NCBI GenBank assembly: GCA_014904845.1
Contig: MU119206.1
Location: forward strand, 434,001 to 498,000
DNA length: 64,000 nt
From: Acephala macrosclerotiorum
Lineage: Eukaryota; Ascomycota; Leotiomycetes; Helotiales; Mollisiaceae
Direction: 5' to 3'
A program made the position numbers and the translations under genes. Positions 11,256-21,511 of the stretch are shown in pieces. Position 1 is the first letter of the stretch, and each line of letters begins with the position of its first letter. The notes under the pieces were generated by a model, which was given only the letters and a program-made list of their open reading frames with translations, did not search any database and had not been told where the DNA came from.

Positions 11256-11842
11256 ATGTCTCCTCGAAACCTCCACCAACGAAGACCGGCGCCCCCGAAA
11301 ACATTCACACGTTTGCTTTCGATCACCGTGAGAGCATGCTTCTCTGGACTTTGATCGGTCAAATGTACTTCCTCGGTCGAGCTAAGGCGGTCAACTTTGA
11401 GGATATGAAAGCTGTAGTGCAATCTACGACAGCCAACACAGCTAAATAGAGATGGGATGGTCTCAGGAACAGAATGAAGACCATGCGGCCTCCACTCCCC
11501 GAGCCAGCCGGCGCAGATGCTCAGCCAAAGGTAATGAAGGCAGGACCGAAGAAGGCCACCAAGGTCGAGCACGATGAAGAGGATAAAGAGGATGGCATGG
11601 AGGAAACGGTTTCTGGAGAAGAATAGAAGATTACAAAGGCAAAGGGAAAGGGCAAAGGAGAGTCCATGGCAAAATGCAAGTCAGAGAAGGTTGCGGAGGA
11701 GGTCAAGAGTGCCAAGACTGTGTCACCTGGGGCTGATGAAGAGGAATCCAATGTCCTCGCAGAAGAAGGACAACAATCCATCATTACGGGCGAGGAAATT
11801 GCCGATTTTGAAGACGATGGTATTGATGAGGACGTCGCCTAA
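11256..11842 (+). pseudogene. decayed Myb/SANT-like gene D
   Basis: A family member broken in three places. From ATG 11256 (MSPRN...) a one-base shift is needed to enter the frame that carries RESMLLWTLIGQMYFLG and then RWDGLRNRMK, the RW motif of the family. In that frame TAG stops lie at 11447-11449, directly before RW, and 11624-11626, and the frame ends with TAA at 11840-11842. Spacing between the stops is a multiple of three. Where the working copies have Gln before RW (SQRW, TQRW), this copy has TAG, so CAG to TAG explains the first stop. The tail is Lys-rich then acidic, ending DDGIDEDVA, as in the paralogues. I considered an intron ending at the TAG but found no donor at a sensible distance. 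Confidence 0.7.
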
Positions 11843-12662
11843 ACGCGCTGAAGCAGATGGATGGGATCTTGGCCAGCAATATGGCACTAGTTTATGTGGT
11901 ATTCTTATGGGCGAAAACGCCCTAAGTGAGATGGATCAATGAGATAGTCTTGATGAAGGGGAAAGCCTTGGTGATCTTATTATTGGGAAGAGTCCTTAAA
12001 ATCTTTTATGATTCATTAGCACACGGACGAAGAGTTGGACTGGGGACAGTACCTTAAGACAATACCAATCAAAAAATTTCTCCACGCACAACTTTCGTAG
12101 GCTTAGTATTTGAATTCTTCTCAGACAGTTTGCAGTCTGCCTTAAACATAGTAATGACCCTGGCTTGATAGCTGTATTTCCGCAGAGTATATGCTAGAAT
12201 ATTCTCTCGAACCTCTCAAGTGGTCATGCTGGGAGACTGAAAGCGCTGCTAAGTTTAAATGCACCTGTGAGCAGCGCAACTAATTGAACAACAGTCTTTG
12301 CTGTAGAATTCTAAAGCCACAGTTCAACATAAGCATCTTGCAGGAGTCTCCATTTCCCATTTTCGATAAATCACATCCCGAGTTCTGCATGAAGCAGCTC
12401 AGACTTTGAAGGGCACTAGGAATCTAACACAAGGCTTAGGGAGGTACTGGAAGCGCAAAGTTTATGATCGTAGCAATTTTGACAGAATCGGATCACCTTC
12501 GATTCTACCTCAACGAAGGCTCGCTTCCATCAACTGTTCGTCTATTTATTCCCCATCTCGTTCCCACGGATTTCTTCCCCAAAACAACTCAACACCTCAT
12601 CAAACTTCGATCTATCCACACACATACGAACATTCAGAACCTCCAAACGATACCTCAATACG
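11843..12662. other. intergenic, promoter and leader of gene E
   Basis: No gene recognised. The last 120 bases before gene E are pyrimidine- and A-rich with CAAC/CATC repeats, as usual for fungal 5' leaders. Confidence 0.4.
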
Positions 12663-13448
12663 ATGGCGACCCTCCGGCCACAAGAGGTCGACCTTTTGAT
12701 CGCTATTACCAAGCAGATCAAAGGCACCTTCGACTTCACCGAAGCCGCTCAGCAACTGGGTATCACCACCAGCGCCGCCAGTCAACGATGGGGTCGTCTC
12801 AAGACCAAGATCATCAGCAAGCAAGAGATCTCCCTCAAGAACAGCGATGAGTATACCCTTCTGGTTAGCATTGCCAAGCAGTTCGGAGCTGGATTCGTCG
12901 ATTTCGATGCGATTGGTGCTCAGATCGGTTGTAGCTCGGGTGCTGCCACTCAACGCTGGGGTCGGTTGAGACAAAAGATCGTCGGCGGAAAGCAAAAGAC
13001 AGCTATATCCATGGCCGACACTCTCTCCAGCCCAGACTTTAAGGTCGTCAAGCCACCACCCAAGCCCAAGAGCACTACTCCCAAGACTAAATCCTTGAAG
13101 CCCTACCCTATGCCAAAGCCAAAGAAGGAGAAGGTATCCAAGAAGACCAAAGCCAAGGCTACTACTACTGAGCCCAAGGAGGAGGACAACCTCGACGATC
13201 TTGCTGAAGCTCAACTTCAAGAAAAGTGTGCCAGCGCTGTCGAGCAAGGCTTTGAACCCGACGAGGCAATGGAGGAATATGCTGATGCTCAAGTCGAGGA
13301 GGCTGCACTGGTACGTGCTGCTACATTTTCATACCTAGATAATGATGACGAGTGGGTGGAACGATTTTTGGAGGCTGACGAAAAGCTTGAGCAGGCAACC
13401 GATCAAGACCTCGATATTCGATACCACTCCGACGACGACGAAGTCTAA
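12663..13448 (+). CDS. two-repeat Myb/SANT-like protein E
   Basis: Intronless, 261 residues, function unknown, probably nuclear. It carries two copies of the family domain in tandem: residues about 6-45 (EVDLLIAITKQIKGTFDF, EAAQQLGITTSAASQRWGRL) and about 61-105 (DEYTLLVSIAKQFGAGFVDF, DAIGAQIGCSSGAATQRWGR). The repeats share LL.(A/S)I.KQ and QRWGRL. A basic Pro/Lys/Thr-rich linker (about 125-175) and a long acidic tail ending DDDEV follow. The two-repeat build is closer to a classical multi-repeat Myb protein than the other members. ATG 12663 is the first of the frame after the leader. No lesions seen. Confidence 0.78.
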   Translation: MATLRPQEVDLLIAITKQIKGTFDFTEAAQQLGITTSAASQRWGRLKTKIISKQEISLKNSDEYTLLVSIAKQFGAGFVDFDAIGAQIGCSSGAATQRWGRLRQKIVGGKQKTAISMADTLSSPDFKVVKPPPKPKSTTPKTKSLKPYPMPKPKKEKVSKKTKAKATTTEPKEEDNLDDLAEAQLQEKCASAVEQGFEPDEAMEEYADAQVEEAALVRAATFSYLDNDDEWVERFLEADEKLEQATDQDLDIRYHSDDDEV

Positions 13449-14126
13449 TTTACAGACTTCGAAGTCCTTGCATTTGCTGATGAGTGGGCTTTACTACTGG
13501 GGCTGGATCTCAAAGCATGCATTTGGGGTTATCTATCATGGAGCACGAAAGGGACGGGGTAAGGGATTTCATCGATGCGCGTGTAATTACCTTTCGATTT
13601 TCTGCATTGAGGCATTGTGGAGGGATTCGAGATTTTCGGGGTCGACTCACCATTGACGTAGTTGGCAGAATCAAAAAGCTTTCGATCTCCTAGAATTGAC
13701 GCATTGAATTATAGTGAATTACAGTGACTTGCAGTGACTTGGAGTAAATTGGTGCATGTGACGCGAGTCCAGCCTCGAGGTCTCGCTTAAACCTTCGAGG
13801 CTTTCGAGGCGTATTTAATCCCCTCTGCGCCTCGATCTCTCCATTTCTTTCTTCCATCCACATCACCACTCCACATTGACAACACTCCAATCTCACTACG
13901 CAATTGCTTTGACTCACAGCTCACAGCTCTTGACTTAAGATCATCAAACTTCTTTCCGAAGTCATCAAAGTAAGTTTCCATAATCCTGTCTTCAAGCAAT
14001 GCTTCTTTCGTGGAGGTATCATTCCCGTGTCTGCAGGCAACCTTCCACTATTACCTTCACAAAACATTGTCCGAAAGCACACTGACATTCCCAATCAACA
14101 GATTCGATCAACCATCAACCATCGAG
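13449..14126. other. intergenic with possible 5'-leader intron of gene F
   Basis: Contains short imperfect repeats (gaattatagtgaattacagtgacttgcagtgact around 13,705-13,740, four copies of an about 9-base unit). A GTAAGT donor at 13970 and a CAG at 14033-14035 could define a leader intron of gene F; this is inference from splice-like motifs only. Confidence 0.35.
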
Positions 14127-14540
14127 ATGACGGACAACAAGTCTTCCAAGGAATCCAAGGATCTTGCATTCATCGTCGCGATGATTAAGTCGGGTAACCT
14201 CACGTTCAATTATGACGAGGCTGCCACTCTTCTCAACTGCACCAAGCTGCAATGCCGACAGAAGATGTGTCAATTCCGCAAGGACTACGATTGGCCCGTC
14301 GACAAGAATGCCCCCAAGGCTGCTGCCAAGTCTCCCAAGCCCAAGGGTACCAAGAGAGCTGCGGTTGACGGTGAGGTGAAGAAGCCAGCGGCGAAGAGAG
14401 CCAAGGCAAACAAGAAGGACTCCAAGGTTGACAACGAGGGCAAGGATGAAGAGGCTCTGGTTGCCGAGGAAGAGGTCCAGAACTTCGACGAAGGTGGTGA
14501 GCATCACCACAATTTCACGGCTGTCAAGTCTACAAGCTAA
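14127..14540 (+). CDS. small Myb/SANT-like protein F
   Basis: Intronless, 137 residues, function unknown. The N-terminal 60 residues fit the family fold in reduced form: LAFIVAMIKSGNLTFNYDE, AATLLNCTKLQCRQKMCQFR. The usual RW pair is replaced by RQKMCQF, so this is a divergent member whose DNA-contacting residues may differ. A strongly basic Pro/Ala/Lys tail follows (residues about 70-110), with KRAAVDGEVKKPAAKRAK, a likely bipartite nuclear localisation signal, then an acidic end. The ATG at 14127 was preferred to one 39 codons upstream because it puts the domain close to the N-terminus as in its neighbours. Confidence 0.72.
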   Translation: MTDNKSSKESKDLAFIVAMIKSGNLTFNYDEAATLLNCTKLQCRQKMCQFRKDYDWPVDKNAPKAAAKSPKPKGTKRAAVDGEVKKPAAKRAKANKKDSKVDNEGKDEEALVAEEEVQNFDEGGEHHHNFTAVKSTS

Positions 14541-15654
14541 TCAACGTTGAAAAGCAGACGAATACTAAGCAAAGCATGATATGAATTCGTCCGGGCTCAC
14601 AAACAACATCGGCGGGAAGGAAGTGATGGGTTTGGGTTGGGACGACTTCACTTTTGTTATGGGTTTGGCTTTCTTCGTCGGGATATACATGCGCGAAAAA
14701 GAATTCGTTTCGCCATATGATTCATATCAATGAAACTCGTCTGTCGTCGCAAAACTGATGATGTGATTGATTGATGTGACTGCTTTTCGCCCATCTTTTG
14801 CTCCTCGCTAATATGACTTCCTTTTCGCTGATATCTTCCCTCTCGCTGAAGTTTTCTCTATCTCGTGTTTTATCTTTGTTGTCACTTATGTCTAGCGCTT
14901 GTCTCTTTGTTTCTTCTGGTATGCTTTTAACTAATGTCTCTTGTCGGCTGAAGCCTGCCTGCCTGCTGATGCTTTGAACATACTGTTTCATCCAAAACAT
15001 TTACTTTTATATTCGCTATTCCTTAAATAAAGTAAAGCCAGGTTCCAATATTATTGAAAGCAGAATACCTACATAGTATTTAGAGATTCTTCTTGGTAAT
15101 ATTAATAATTCTTCGTTTTCACTTTTCCCGACTTATCCTCAACAGAACCTGTATACTCTTGATAGGATTATTACATTTATTCGATCCTTCTATGAGTAGC
15201 ATATTAACTCTTCGACATTCTAGTCCCAAATTATACTTAAGTGATGCTCTCAAAAGCTGGACAATGAAAGTCGCTAGCAAACGAAATTCAGGGAGCCGAG
15301 ATTTCCACGTGATCGATTGAGAATGAAGACGCATGAATCGTGCCAATGTCTGTTTTCTGCCAGATGCTGCTGGTTGCCAGATTGCTTGAATTTTCCTGAG
15401 AGATCTGAGTCAACTCCTAGAGAATTCCAGTCCTGAAAGTGAAATCTCACCATTGTCATGCCGCATGGTCGAGCCCCTCGTTGAAGCTTGAAGAATGCGC
15501 TCCGAAGCTTGTAGGCGCGACTGGATTGATATCCTCCCTTTCAACCTCCTTCAGACATCAAGTACTTGAATGACCCTAATGGCAGAATTCTACCTCCAAC
15601 CCAGCAGCTCTGTTGCCACGAATTTACACCTCCTCGCGACACACAACGCACATC
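14541..15654. other. intergenic, no gene recognised
   Basis: Contains a 92-codon minus-strand frame (14722-15000) rich in Glu/Lys/Asp/Arg; I did not accept it as a gene because it has no neighbour, domain or supporting signals. The 15,000-15,270 part is moderately A+T-rich. Confidence 0.4.
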
Positions 15655-16074
15655 ATGGGTGACGTCAAGGAAAATTACAAGCTCCTACTCTCTATCATAC
15701 GCCAAAAAATGATTGGTGAAGGAACAATTGTCGGTGTGGATTGGAAAAAGGTTGCAGATGACCTTGGACTACAGACGGCTGATGGTGCGAGGAGACGATG
15801 GAGAACTTTCCGGCAGCACAATAGCATATTAGAGCGCAAAGCCGCTACTACTCGACCTCGGAGGGCCAGGAAACAAGCCGCACGCAAGTTGGTCAAACTC
15901 GGGGGAAACGAGCAAAGAATGAAAGCTCTAGATCTGAGCCGAGAGGCAGAGAGTGATACGATTCCGGACGAAAGCAAAGGAGATGGGAAGAGCGGCGATG
16001 CCACGAGGGAGGAAGCACACAAACTACAAGACAATGAAATAGAGTGGTGTGAGTTTGAGGAGGATGAGGCATGA
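15655..16074 (+). CDS. small Myb/SANT-like protein G
   Basis: Intronless, 139 residues, function unknown; the right-hand end of the cluster. The domain is at residues 5-60: NYKLLLSIIRQKMIGEG, VDWKKVADDLGLQTADGAR, then RRWRTFRQHN. Both Trp positions (VDW and RRW) and the DLGL turn are kept, making this one of the more Myb-like members. A basic Arg/Lys patch (RPRRARKQAARKLVK) serves as probable nuclear localisation signal; the tail is acidic and ends EFEEDEA. ATG 15655 follows a catc-rich leader and starts right before the domain. A further in-frame ATG upstream (15613) would add 14 residues without matching the paralogues. Confidence 0.76.
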   Translation: MGDVKENYKLLLSIIRQKMIGEGTIVGVDWKKVADDLGLQTADGARRRWRTFRQHNSILERKAATTRPRRARKQAARKLVKLGGNEQRMKALDLSREAESDTIPDESKGDGKSGDATREEAHKLQDNEIEWCEFEEDEA

Positions 16075-16396
16075 CAAATGACCTCGACTACTTATCCTGC
16101 ATATCAGGAGGACAATGACGAATATGGGTCCTGTTCGTAGCTGCAGGAGCACGACTTATGGAAGCCATTAAACTTGGTGGGTGCTTACACATGCTTAGTG
16201 GTTACCCAACACGACTAAATGTCTTCTGTACAAGCTTGTTTCGGTGCATTCTATGCTAGAATGGTATTACCTCTCGACCACTCCGCGCTGTGTCAATTGT
16301 GACACTCTGCAATTATGGCAACTGTTTCAGAGTCCCTAGCCATCTTGATCTTTCAAATATCTCACTACGGCCTCGGCGCATTCACCCTGCCAATAT
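16075..16396. other. intergenic between convergent genes
   Basis: Gene G and the PAN-like gene converge here. I see nothing specific. Confidence 0.35.
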
Positions 16397-17065
16397 TTAA
16401 GAGTACACCCATACCTCAACTTTTTTCTCAGAAACTTCTTCTATCTCTGATAGTGTCTCGCTCCCGTAACAGAAGTTGCTCTTATCGCTCGGATATTTGT
16501 CCGAGAAGAATATGCCGCTGATATTGCTTGGGGTAACTTTCCTTTCACCATCAATCAATGTCGAGTAAAAGACGCACTTGTTCGAGTTCGTCGAGACAGG
16601 TATCTGCCACGAATATGCTTCGCATCGCGAGAGATACATGCATCTTAATTGACATGCCAGTGCATCGTACGCGTATCGCATATCGAGGATATTTTGGACG
16701 AGGTAATTGCTGGGTACTCCTTCTACATTGCAGCTCTTCAGGCTTTTCGTGGGGATTTCGGTTGAGGTTGAGGTAGTGGGAGATGGAGTCGGAGTTGTAT
16801 GTGTTCTTGTCGGAGCAGGACGCTCCATAGTTGTGTAGACATCTCGTTCTGCGAACTGTCGGTGATGGTAGTAAGGAAATTGCGACGTCGTCAAGGCGAT
16901 GATTGGGGATTTGACTGTGCTCCTTCGAAGTAGTGGTCCCGTGGCGTACACAACCTTCCTTCCTTCGTGTTTGTTTTGATCGCCAATTCCATCTTGCACT
17001 GGAGACTGAATCGTGGTCTGCGATACTGCCACCAAGAACACAAGAAATGCGATGTTCAACATCAT
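16397..17065 (-). CDS. secreted PAN/apple-like domain protein
   Basis: Predicted extracellular protein of 222 residues, single exon. Residues 1-20 (MMLNIAFLVFLVAVSQTTIQ) form a signal peptide. A Thr/Pro/Ser-rich linker of about residues 82-106 is a likely O-glycosylated spacer. The C-terminal part has six Cys in the pattern of a fungal PAN/apple-like module: SCNVEG, then ACQLRCMYLSRCEAYSW, KCVFYS and NFCYG. Such modules mediate protein or carbohydrate contacts outside the cell. No transmembrane segment or GPI-type tail is seen. It lies tail-to-tail with Myb-like gene G. The family call rests on Cys spacing plus the EAYSW...CVFYS context. Confidence 0.72.
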   Translation of the reverse strand: MMLNIAFLVFLVAVSQTTIQSPVQDGIGDQNKHEGRKVVYATGPLLRRSTVKSPIIALTTSQFPYYHHRQFAERDVYTTMERPAPTRTHTTPTPSPTTSTSTEIPTKSLKSCNVEGVPSNYLVQNILDMRYAYDALACQLRCMYLSRCEAYSWQIPVSTNSNKCVFYSTLIDGERKVTPSNISGIFFSDKYPSDKSNFCYGSETLSEIEEVSEKKVEVWVYS

Positions 17066-18788
17066 ACAGTAACTAATTCAAAGCAGACGAAACAGGAACC
17101 TCCTTTGGTGACACTCTCCAAAAGAAGAGATGGAATAGAGTTATATACTAGAGATCTATTCTTATAATGCCTAGCACTGACCACGTTACATGTAGACCAT
17201 GCAATAAATTTTTGTGCGTCGTTTGGCTCCCAGCAATTTGTCTCTACAGGCAAAATGGGAATATCGAGATTGCTTTAAAGATTCATGCAATACTCGCCAG
17301 ATCCAGTACCAAAACTGCATAGGAGCTAACTTTATCATCCTAGCAGCCATGAATTATGTGTTGAGGGATGGGTACGCAATGATGAAGAGGAGATTGCCTG
17401 GCGGCCCTGGTGGCCCGAAGAAAATTTCTCTAGCCATGTGCGCGACGATGCCGTGTGCCTAAATGACGTTGAAGATCCTTAAAGCTTAGGATATTGGATC
17501 ACACGTGGTATTCTACAAAAGCGCAGGTACTATGCAGCATTGCAAGACTCGGTGGAAGAGATCCAGCCTGAGAATGAGTACTGATTGTCACGTGGATCTG
17601 AGAAATCGCATCCATGGGATAAGGCCGCCAGCAAGATAGATTTAAACGGGACAGGATGAGTACAGTGATACCGAGCAACAAGAAGCGTTTGTCGTAGAGC
17701 ATGCTAGCAAGTATGTACAAGACAAATGTTGCTCGCACGTGATGGTGTCTCAGAAACCAGGAGATGAAGGCACTTTGCAGACGACGCGTCTCACGAATAA
17801 AGTAACTTCGAAAATCGAGGACAATAACAATTCGAGTTAAACAACCTATCGCTTCGGCCTTAAAAAGATATATGTGCTTTTTCAACGCCACAAGAAGGAC
17901 GCAGTGGTGTCTAGAGAGCAAGAACTTCTCATCGGCATCATGCAGGTACCGTATATATGACCCGCATTTCCACCTCAAGTCAAACTTTTTGAACCTGAAG
18001 AGCTGCCTCCACAGTACCACTTGCCACGCCACATCGGAGCAGGCTGTGCGATAGGAACACGAATATGTTGTGGGTCGAACGGAAGTCGGCGCTGCACAGC
18101 ACAAGATATATATATATAGTGGGAGCAGATTCAATTTTTTAATAATTGAAGCCTGAGGCTTCTCTTCAGCACGTGGGCACAACAATACCTTCCATTCCTA
18201 TGTAGGTAGCATAACGGCAAAAGAGTTCATTTCCAAGTTAGTTGACTTCTAGATATGAATACCGTCGCTCACATTTCGAAAGGATTATTTGTCCCAGAAG
18301 ATCTGAGACATTTATGATTTTCTCCACCCCTGGTCCCATGCTGTGCATAGGACTTGGCGAGACGGTTTGCCAGATCGAGTCAATGGGATTCTTGTCTCCA
18401 GCTCATTCGTCTTACATGGCCATGCGTCTTCCAAACGCAGGCCATGCTGCGAGCCCCGTATAACGCACCATTGGAACACCTCAACCCAAAACATCGATCA
18501 CAGAGCTGCTGATCTATCAGTCTTATGGCCCTGTGGGGTAATTGATATCCGTTTCGGGATGTCAATGTTTATACCATGGATACATACGTCTAATCACACT
18601 TAACGATCGTCGATCTTGTACCACACTTCGTGCACAACAGCAGAGTTGATTGGACCGGGTGTCCTTCAGAGGTCTTATATGCTGCTGGCATGGCTCACTC
18701 CCTCGCAAGATGGGCTTTCAGATTTTCAAATATCGGACATCTTTTGCGAATCTATTATCATTCAGCGACGGCTTTTGATCCCAGCGAG
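17066..18788. other. intergenic, no gene accepted
   Basis: A minus-strand open frame of 228 codons at 17499-18185 has no ATG at its start (it opens with TTG) and no recognisable domain, so I leave it out. A (TA)n run lies near 18,108-18,118. Otherwise nothing recognised. Confidence 0.4.
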
Positions 18789-20643
18789 TCAGTCTAGCTC
18801 GTGCCAAAGTCTCTCATTCATCGGCTCATTCCAACTTTCCACCCAGGTGAACTTCATCAAAATAGATCTTGCATCTATCCAAGAAGCCAACCCCAGCGTT
18901 ACTCGACTCACACGAAGCTCTTTCTTGAACCATTGCGATTCCAATCGGCCCACACTTGCGCATGCCCCGACAAACAATACCCAGAAGAGTAGTTCTGGTG
19001 GACAGATTACTCTCATTTCGTGCTCAACATTCCGTAAGTCTTCACTCAATAAACTCACCATCCAGTCGTAGAGTCGGCTACTAATTTCGATCCTTCTCAG
19101 ATGCAGGTAGAGATAGATATAGCCAGCGAGCACGACGAAGGCATTCCCAACCACCACCCCCTTCAAACTTTTATAGTTGCTATACTGGCCTCCTCGCAAC
19201 ATGGTACCAATATATTTTTCAGCTTCAGTGATGTTGCAAGCCAGCACATCATTATCGGTCGCACCCGCATCCCGGTCATTGTTGGCCATCATAGACGACA
19301 GCCAATGTAGAGTCATGAACATCTTGACCAAAGGGCTATTCAATCCAACCTCTTTGTAAAATGAGTCATCGACTAGTTCCGGCTGAGCCATCGACTTCTT
19401 CATCGGCTCATTTGGGGTTCTCTCAACCATCTTGTCCTTGCCAGATGAACGAATTTTTTGAAACCGTGGCTTGGTGTTGTTAGCGGTTGCAGTGAGTAGG
19501 TCAGCTCTAAAATAAAGGCCAAGTTAGAAGCAGAAAACGCCATGTCTGACCGGACTGGACCTACAAAAGGATCATTCTCTGGAGCAGACCGTTCATGTTC
19601 GGCGAGAAAAGATCTCCCCGCATCTGGACCATTTTTTCTAACCCATTAAGATGAACAGCTGCAGCTTCATCCGAACCATCCAAGCACTATTCTATGTCAA
19701 TACAGGCCTCTACACCCACAGGATAATGCCAGACTTACCTCTACAAATATCAGAATACCAACCGCTCCTACCGTCCCGTCTGATACCGCCGCAACTGGAT
19801 CAGCCAACCTCTCATTCACAAGTCTGATAGTCTCTGTTTTATGTTGATATAACGTGGATTCGATCAATCTCCGAGATCCTCCAAGAAATATCCAATGTTT
19901 TGCTGCAAGGACAAGTGTGGCATGGAGAAGAGCGGCATCCGACACTGCCCATGCGAACATCTGGCTCCCAGGAGGCCTTCTGACTGGCTCTTGTAGGAGG
20001 ATGCGATAATTATTGACTGTTTTCGAAGGTCAGCATGACCCAAAGTCAAGCCTTGATATGGTTCAGGAAAGAGTCTCTCTTGTGCGCCTGTCACGCAACT
20101 TGACATATTGAGCACCCAAGCCGATCTCATCGTCAACATATCGGGGTGGGGAAACAAGATCTTGACTCACAATGATCGAGTAACATATTTGAGTTGTGGG
20201 ACATTACGACTGGAAGTGCATTGAAAGGGTCCATCATATCACCACTAAAGGAGCTTGCCAATGGCAATGGGGAGCCAAACAATGGAAGACTCCCAGAAGA
20301 TCCATTCGCCCAATTTGGCACTGTTGCGGGTACAAGTAACGGACTCGGCTTGTTCAAATACGCAGCAAGCAAGGAATTTGAGGACACTTCTTCAACGAGA
20401 GAGGCGGCAGTGAAGAACTGCTGAGGGCGGTCTGCGGTAGAGCCTTCAGCTCTTGTGTAGCCACAGCTGCTCCCATTTTTCAGGCAGTTACGACTCCAAA
20501 AGTCAATGAGCTTCCAATTGACGAGATTCGAGATTTACTAACCAGAATGGTTTGCTTTCATCGCATCGCATGTGCTTCGCTTTGCAGGATACACATCCGT
20601 TCCGACTTCTATGGTGGTGTCGACGTTTTCGTTCCGGAGCCAT
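18789..20643 (-). CDS. Zn2Cys6 transcription factor (second copy in window)
   Basis: Nuclear regulator, target unknown. Five exons fit: 20643-20543, 20493-20171, 20016-19739, 19686-19565 and 19506-18789, giving 513 residues with frame kept throughout. The zinc cluster (Cys17, 20, 27, 34, 37, 44) is split by intron 1 within the Cys34 codon. The middle has MDPFNALPVVMSHNSNMLLD and AVSDAALLHATLVLAAKHW, the C-terminus PPELLFWVLFVGACASVGRL; these are typical of the short Fungal_trans_2-like regulators (about 500 residues). Odd points: intron 1 ends in GAG instead of CAG/TAG, and the 154-nt intron 2 might hide a small exon of a length divisible by three. If the GAG acceptor is not used the zinc finger is lost. 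Confidence 0.8.
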
Positions 20644-21236
20644 GGTACCGTCGGGAGCTCACTTTACTGATGAGAGTATGCCAAGAACTTCATATCTGAC
20701 GAGGCCTTTTGCAAGAATTTGCAGATGTCATATTTAATCGGAAATTGGATTCTACCACGGAAAACAACGAACACTTCCAACTCCGATCGCCACTTATTCT
20801 TCCTCTTGTTGTTTGGTGGATATAAGGTGCCCCCAAAATAAGGAGTGTGATGTAAGCTACTCGTTTTGACAGTTAAACGCCCACTTACTAACCGCTCACT
20901 TAATTCTCGGATCCTTATAAACCCACGAAAAATTCATTAAAATTTATGAAAAAAAAAAACTTGAAATATTTGCGAAGGTTGAAATTATAATTGCATCAAA
21001 AAATTAAAGTTTTTGGTTAACTTTTGTAATTGAAAAATTAAAGTCGAAATTTAAACTCTTTTTATTAATAATTTTAAATGAAAAGCAGATATTTAATTAA
21101 AATATATATATATAATTTACCGATTATATAGCCCTAGCTTGCAGCATTGCTATAATGTTTTATTTAAAAATTTAGGTCATTATTTGATGGAATTGTAATT
21201 ATTTAAATCAATTCTTTATTTTTTGGTTGGGCGGTT
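20644..21236. other. intergenic turning A+T-rich
   Basis: The first 200 bases are the promoter of the zinc-cluster gene. From about 20,920 to 21,220 the sequence is strongly A+T-rich, as in RIP-altered relics, and leads into the inverted-repeat element. No coding potential. Confidence 0.45.
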
Positions 21237-21511
21237 ACGAACATGTGGACAAAAGTCTGTGCGTTCAGGGCATTTCACTAGCAACTATACCCTATAAAAA
21301 ATTTGGAACTTTTTTAATTTTTATTTAATTGAGAATTTTTTAATTAAGTAAAACACTTTCATCAATTATATATTCAGTCCTTCGATTGTAAATAATTATT
21401 ATAAATAGTTATTTTCAAATTTTAAAGCGACGAAAAGGATTTTTGATTCTTGAGCTCATTTTTTGGCGAGGAAAATGCGCTGAGCGCACAGACTTCTGTC
21501 CACATGTTCGT
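21237..21511. mobile_element. MITE-like element 1 with 40-bp terminal inverted repeats
   Basis: Left arm 21237-21276 begins ACGAACATGTGGACA; the right arm 21472-21511 is its inverse, 36 of 40 positions equal. The mismatches are three transitions and one transversion. The 195-bp interior is A+T-rich and has no coding capacity, so this is a non-autonomous DNA-transposon derivative. A 10-base direct repeat, gggcggttac, overlaps the left end (21229-21238) and recurs 15 bases beyond the right end (21527-21536). A clean target-site duplication was not found, so the superfamily is open. Confidence 0.72.

Noticed and set aside
11410..11449. Possible intron ending at TAG before the RW motif of the Myb-like pseudogene
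   Set aside because: Genes A and B have an intron at nearly this place, but no donor lies at a workable distance here, and the residues upstream align without a gap to intronless members with Gln at the stop position.
14722..15000. 92-codon minus-strand frame rich in charged residues
   Set aside because: An ATG is present, but there is no domain, family or paralogue; most likely a chance frame in a region with biased composition.
17499..18185. 228-codon minus-strand open frame
   Set aside because: It opens with TTG, has no ATG at its start, no recognisable domain and an unusual mix of hydrophobic and basic residues; no splice signals join it to neighbours.
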